28,532 bases of DNA, from contig JANDJZ010000426.1 of NCBI GenBank assembly GCA_027943245.1, forward strand, positions 1 through 28,532, given 5' to 3'. The notes under the pieces were generated by a model that was given only the letters and a program-made list of their open reading frames with translations, was not told the DNA's origin and did not search any database. The position numbers and the translations under genes are program-made. This DNA comes from Acanthamoeba sp. SK_2022b. Lineage: Eukaryota > Discosea > Longamoebia > Acanthamoebidae. Positions 27,692 through 28,532 of the stretch are shown here, in pieces; position 1 is the stretch's first letter, and each line of letters starts with the position of its first letter.

Positions 27692-28532
27692 TCAGACCTC
27701 CTTGTGGGCGCCCTCGCGCGTAGCGCTTCGGTCCACGGGCCCACGCGACAGGGGCAGCGACGAGAAGGACGAGGACAGGCGCATCGACGACGGCGAGGTC
27801 AAGGGCGACGGCCCGAGCGACGTCGGGAGCGACGTGGGCGGCGTGCTCTCGGGCGTGGCGGTCAGCGAGGGCGACGGGAGGGCCAGCGACGCGCGGCGCA
27901 GCAGCACCATGTCCGCCGTCGACGGCGCTGGCGGCGACAGCATGGGCACGCTCTCCTCGCTGCTGTTGCCATCGCCCGCGAAGAGCGAAGACGAGGGCAG
28001 CGGGAAGTGGGTCGCCAGGCCGGCCGCCGCCGTCGCCGCCGTGGCCGTCGTGGTCGTGGGCGCGTGTCCCTCGGCGCTCCCGTCCTCGTCGGGCGTGGTG
28101 TTGGCGTTGTTGCGGGTGAGCGGCGCGGGCGAGGCCAGGTGGAACCGTGCCTTGAGGTCCATGAGCCGCTGCTCCTGCTCCTGTCGCTCGCGCTGGTCGG
28201 CCACCGCCGCCGCCGCCGCCGCCATGGCCGTATCGCCTGCGCCGGCAACGGGGCTCGTCGCGGTCGTCTCGCCCGCGCGGTCGCCGTCGCTCTCGCTCTC
28301 GCCCTCGCTCTGGAGTTGCGTGGCCAGGAGTTGCGCGAGCTGCTTCCGCCCCTCCTCGCCCAGCAGCTCCGACAAGTCGCCGATCGGCGGCAGGATGTCG
28401 CCGGTGAGGCCCTCGCCGCCGCCGCCGCCGCTGTTGCCATCGCCCTCGTAGTCGACGCCGGGCGCCGGCAATCGATGGAGCGGCGTCGACACCGACCGCG
28501 GGAGCTGCTCGCCCTCGGCGCCTTCGCGGCCA
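27692..28532 (-). CDS. Unknown low-complexity protein, 5'-truncated
   Basis: Open frame from the right window edge to a stop at 27692-27694, at least 279 codons, with no intron needed. The 5' end is missing. I do not recognise it. It is rich in Ser, Pro, Ala, Thr and Gly. Best-defined parts: LSELLGEEGRKQLAQLLATQ, an acidic SEGESESDGD patch, a helical QRERQEQEQRLMDLKARF segment, and a C-terminal Ser/Pro/Leu-rich part with SLPTSLGPSPLTSPSS. Third codon positions are almost all G or C, as in the real exons nearby, which supports coding. It converges on the MOB gene, 190 bases away. Many Ser-Pro sites suggest a phosphorylated regulatory protein, but that is only inference. Confidence 0.6.
   Translation of the reverse strand, partial: GREGAEGEQLPRSVSTPLHRLPAPGVDYEGDGNSGGGGGEGLTGDILPPIGDLSELLGEEGRKQLAQLLATQLQSEGESESDGDRAGETTATSPVAGAGDTAMAAAAAAVADQRERQEQEQRLMDLKARFHLASPAPLTRNNANTTPDEDGSAEGHAPTTTTATAATAAAGLATHFPLPSSSLFAGDGNSSEESVPMLSPPAPSTADMVLLRRASLALPSPSLTATPESTPPTSLPTSLGPSPLTSPSSMRLSSSFSSLPLSRGPVDRSATREGAHKEV

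Noticed and set aside
1..28532. CRISPR arrays, bacterial operons, rRNA or complete tRNA genes
   Set aside because: None seen. Repeats are microsatellites or the dispersed element, and all coding regions are intron-bearing or partial eukaryotic genes.

Overview
The window looks like nuclear DNA of a free-living amoebozoan, most probably Acanthamoeba or a close relative. The grounds are GC-rich coding exons with strong third-position G/C, many short GT-AG introns of about 60-200 bases that often begin GTACG, gene gaps of only about 100-300 bases, long CA/GT microsatellites confined to introns, and a nuclear eukaryotic gene set. I saw no bacterial operon features. The species call is inference. 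Gene models were built by eye, joining exons so that splice sites and reading phase agree. For the twelve complete models every joint keeps frame and the summed exon length divides by three.

Layout, left to right. 1-1049: 3' part of an unknown Q/P/S-rich protein (+). 1158-2908: SCAMP membrane-traffic protein (-). 3099-6414: double-GTPase Der/EngA with an apparent mitochondrial leader (-). 6521-8549: queuine tRNA-ribosyltransferase catalytic subunit (+). 8725-9175: small Tim chaperone of Tim13 type (-). 9354-10863: quinone oxidoreductase with a presequence (+). 11005-12974: NOP53 ribosome-biogenesis factor (+). 13092-13811: PUB-domain protein (-). 13925-15178: SR/K-rich protein with a short NKAPD1-like motif (+). 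15503-17590: PD-(D/E)XK nuclease-protein kinase fusion of the Crinkler effector type (+). 20075-23117: Deg9-like serine protease (-). 23945-26103: SAP-domain AP endonuclease (-). 26406-27501: MOB-family kinase activator (+). 27692-28532: 5'-truncated low-complexity protein (-).

The left and right thirds are ordinary compact housekeeping sequence. Several genes sit head to head over 106-302 bases, which suggests shared promoters (Der/TGT, Tim13/oxidoreductase, PUB/NKAPD1-like, AP endonuclease/MOB). Mitochondrial functions are over-represented between 3 and 11 kb.

The part that stands out is 15.2-23.8 kb. It holds the nuclease-kinase gene, whose codon use is less GC-biased than its neighbours. 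It also holds three same-orientation copies of a roughly 400-base repeat carrying a TATA box, a conserved stem-loop and a conserved short ORF start, plus two decayed fragments of the 3' end of the Deg9-like gene. This is the accessory, duplicated part of the window and the best candidate for something not yet described.
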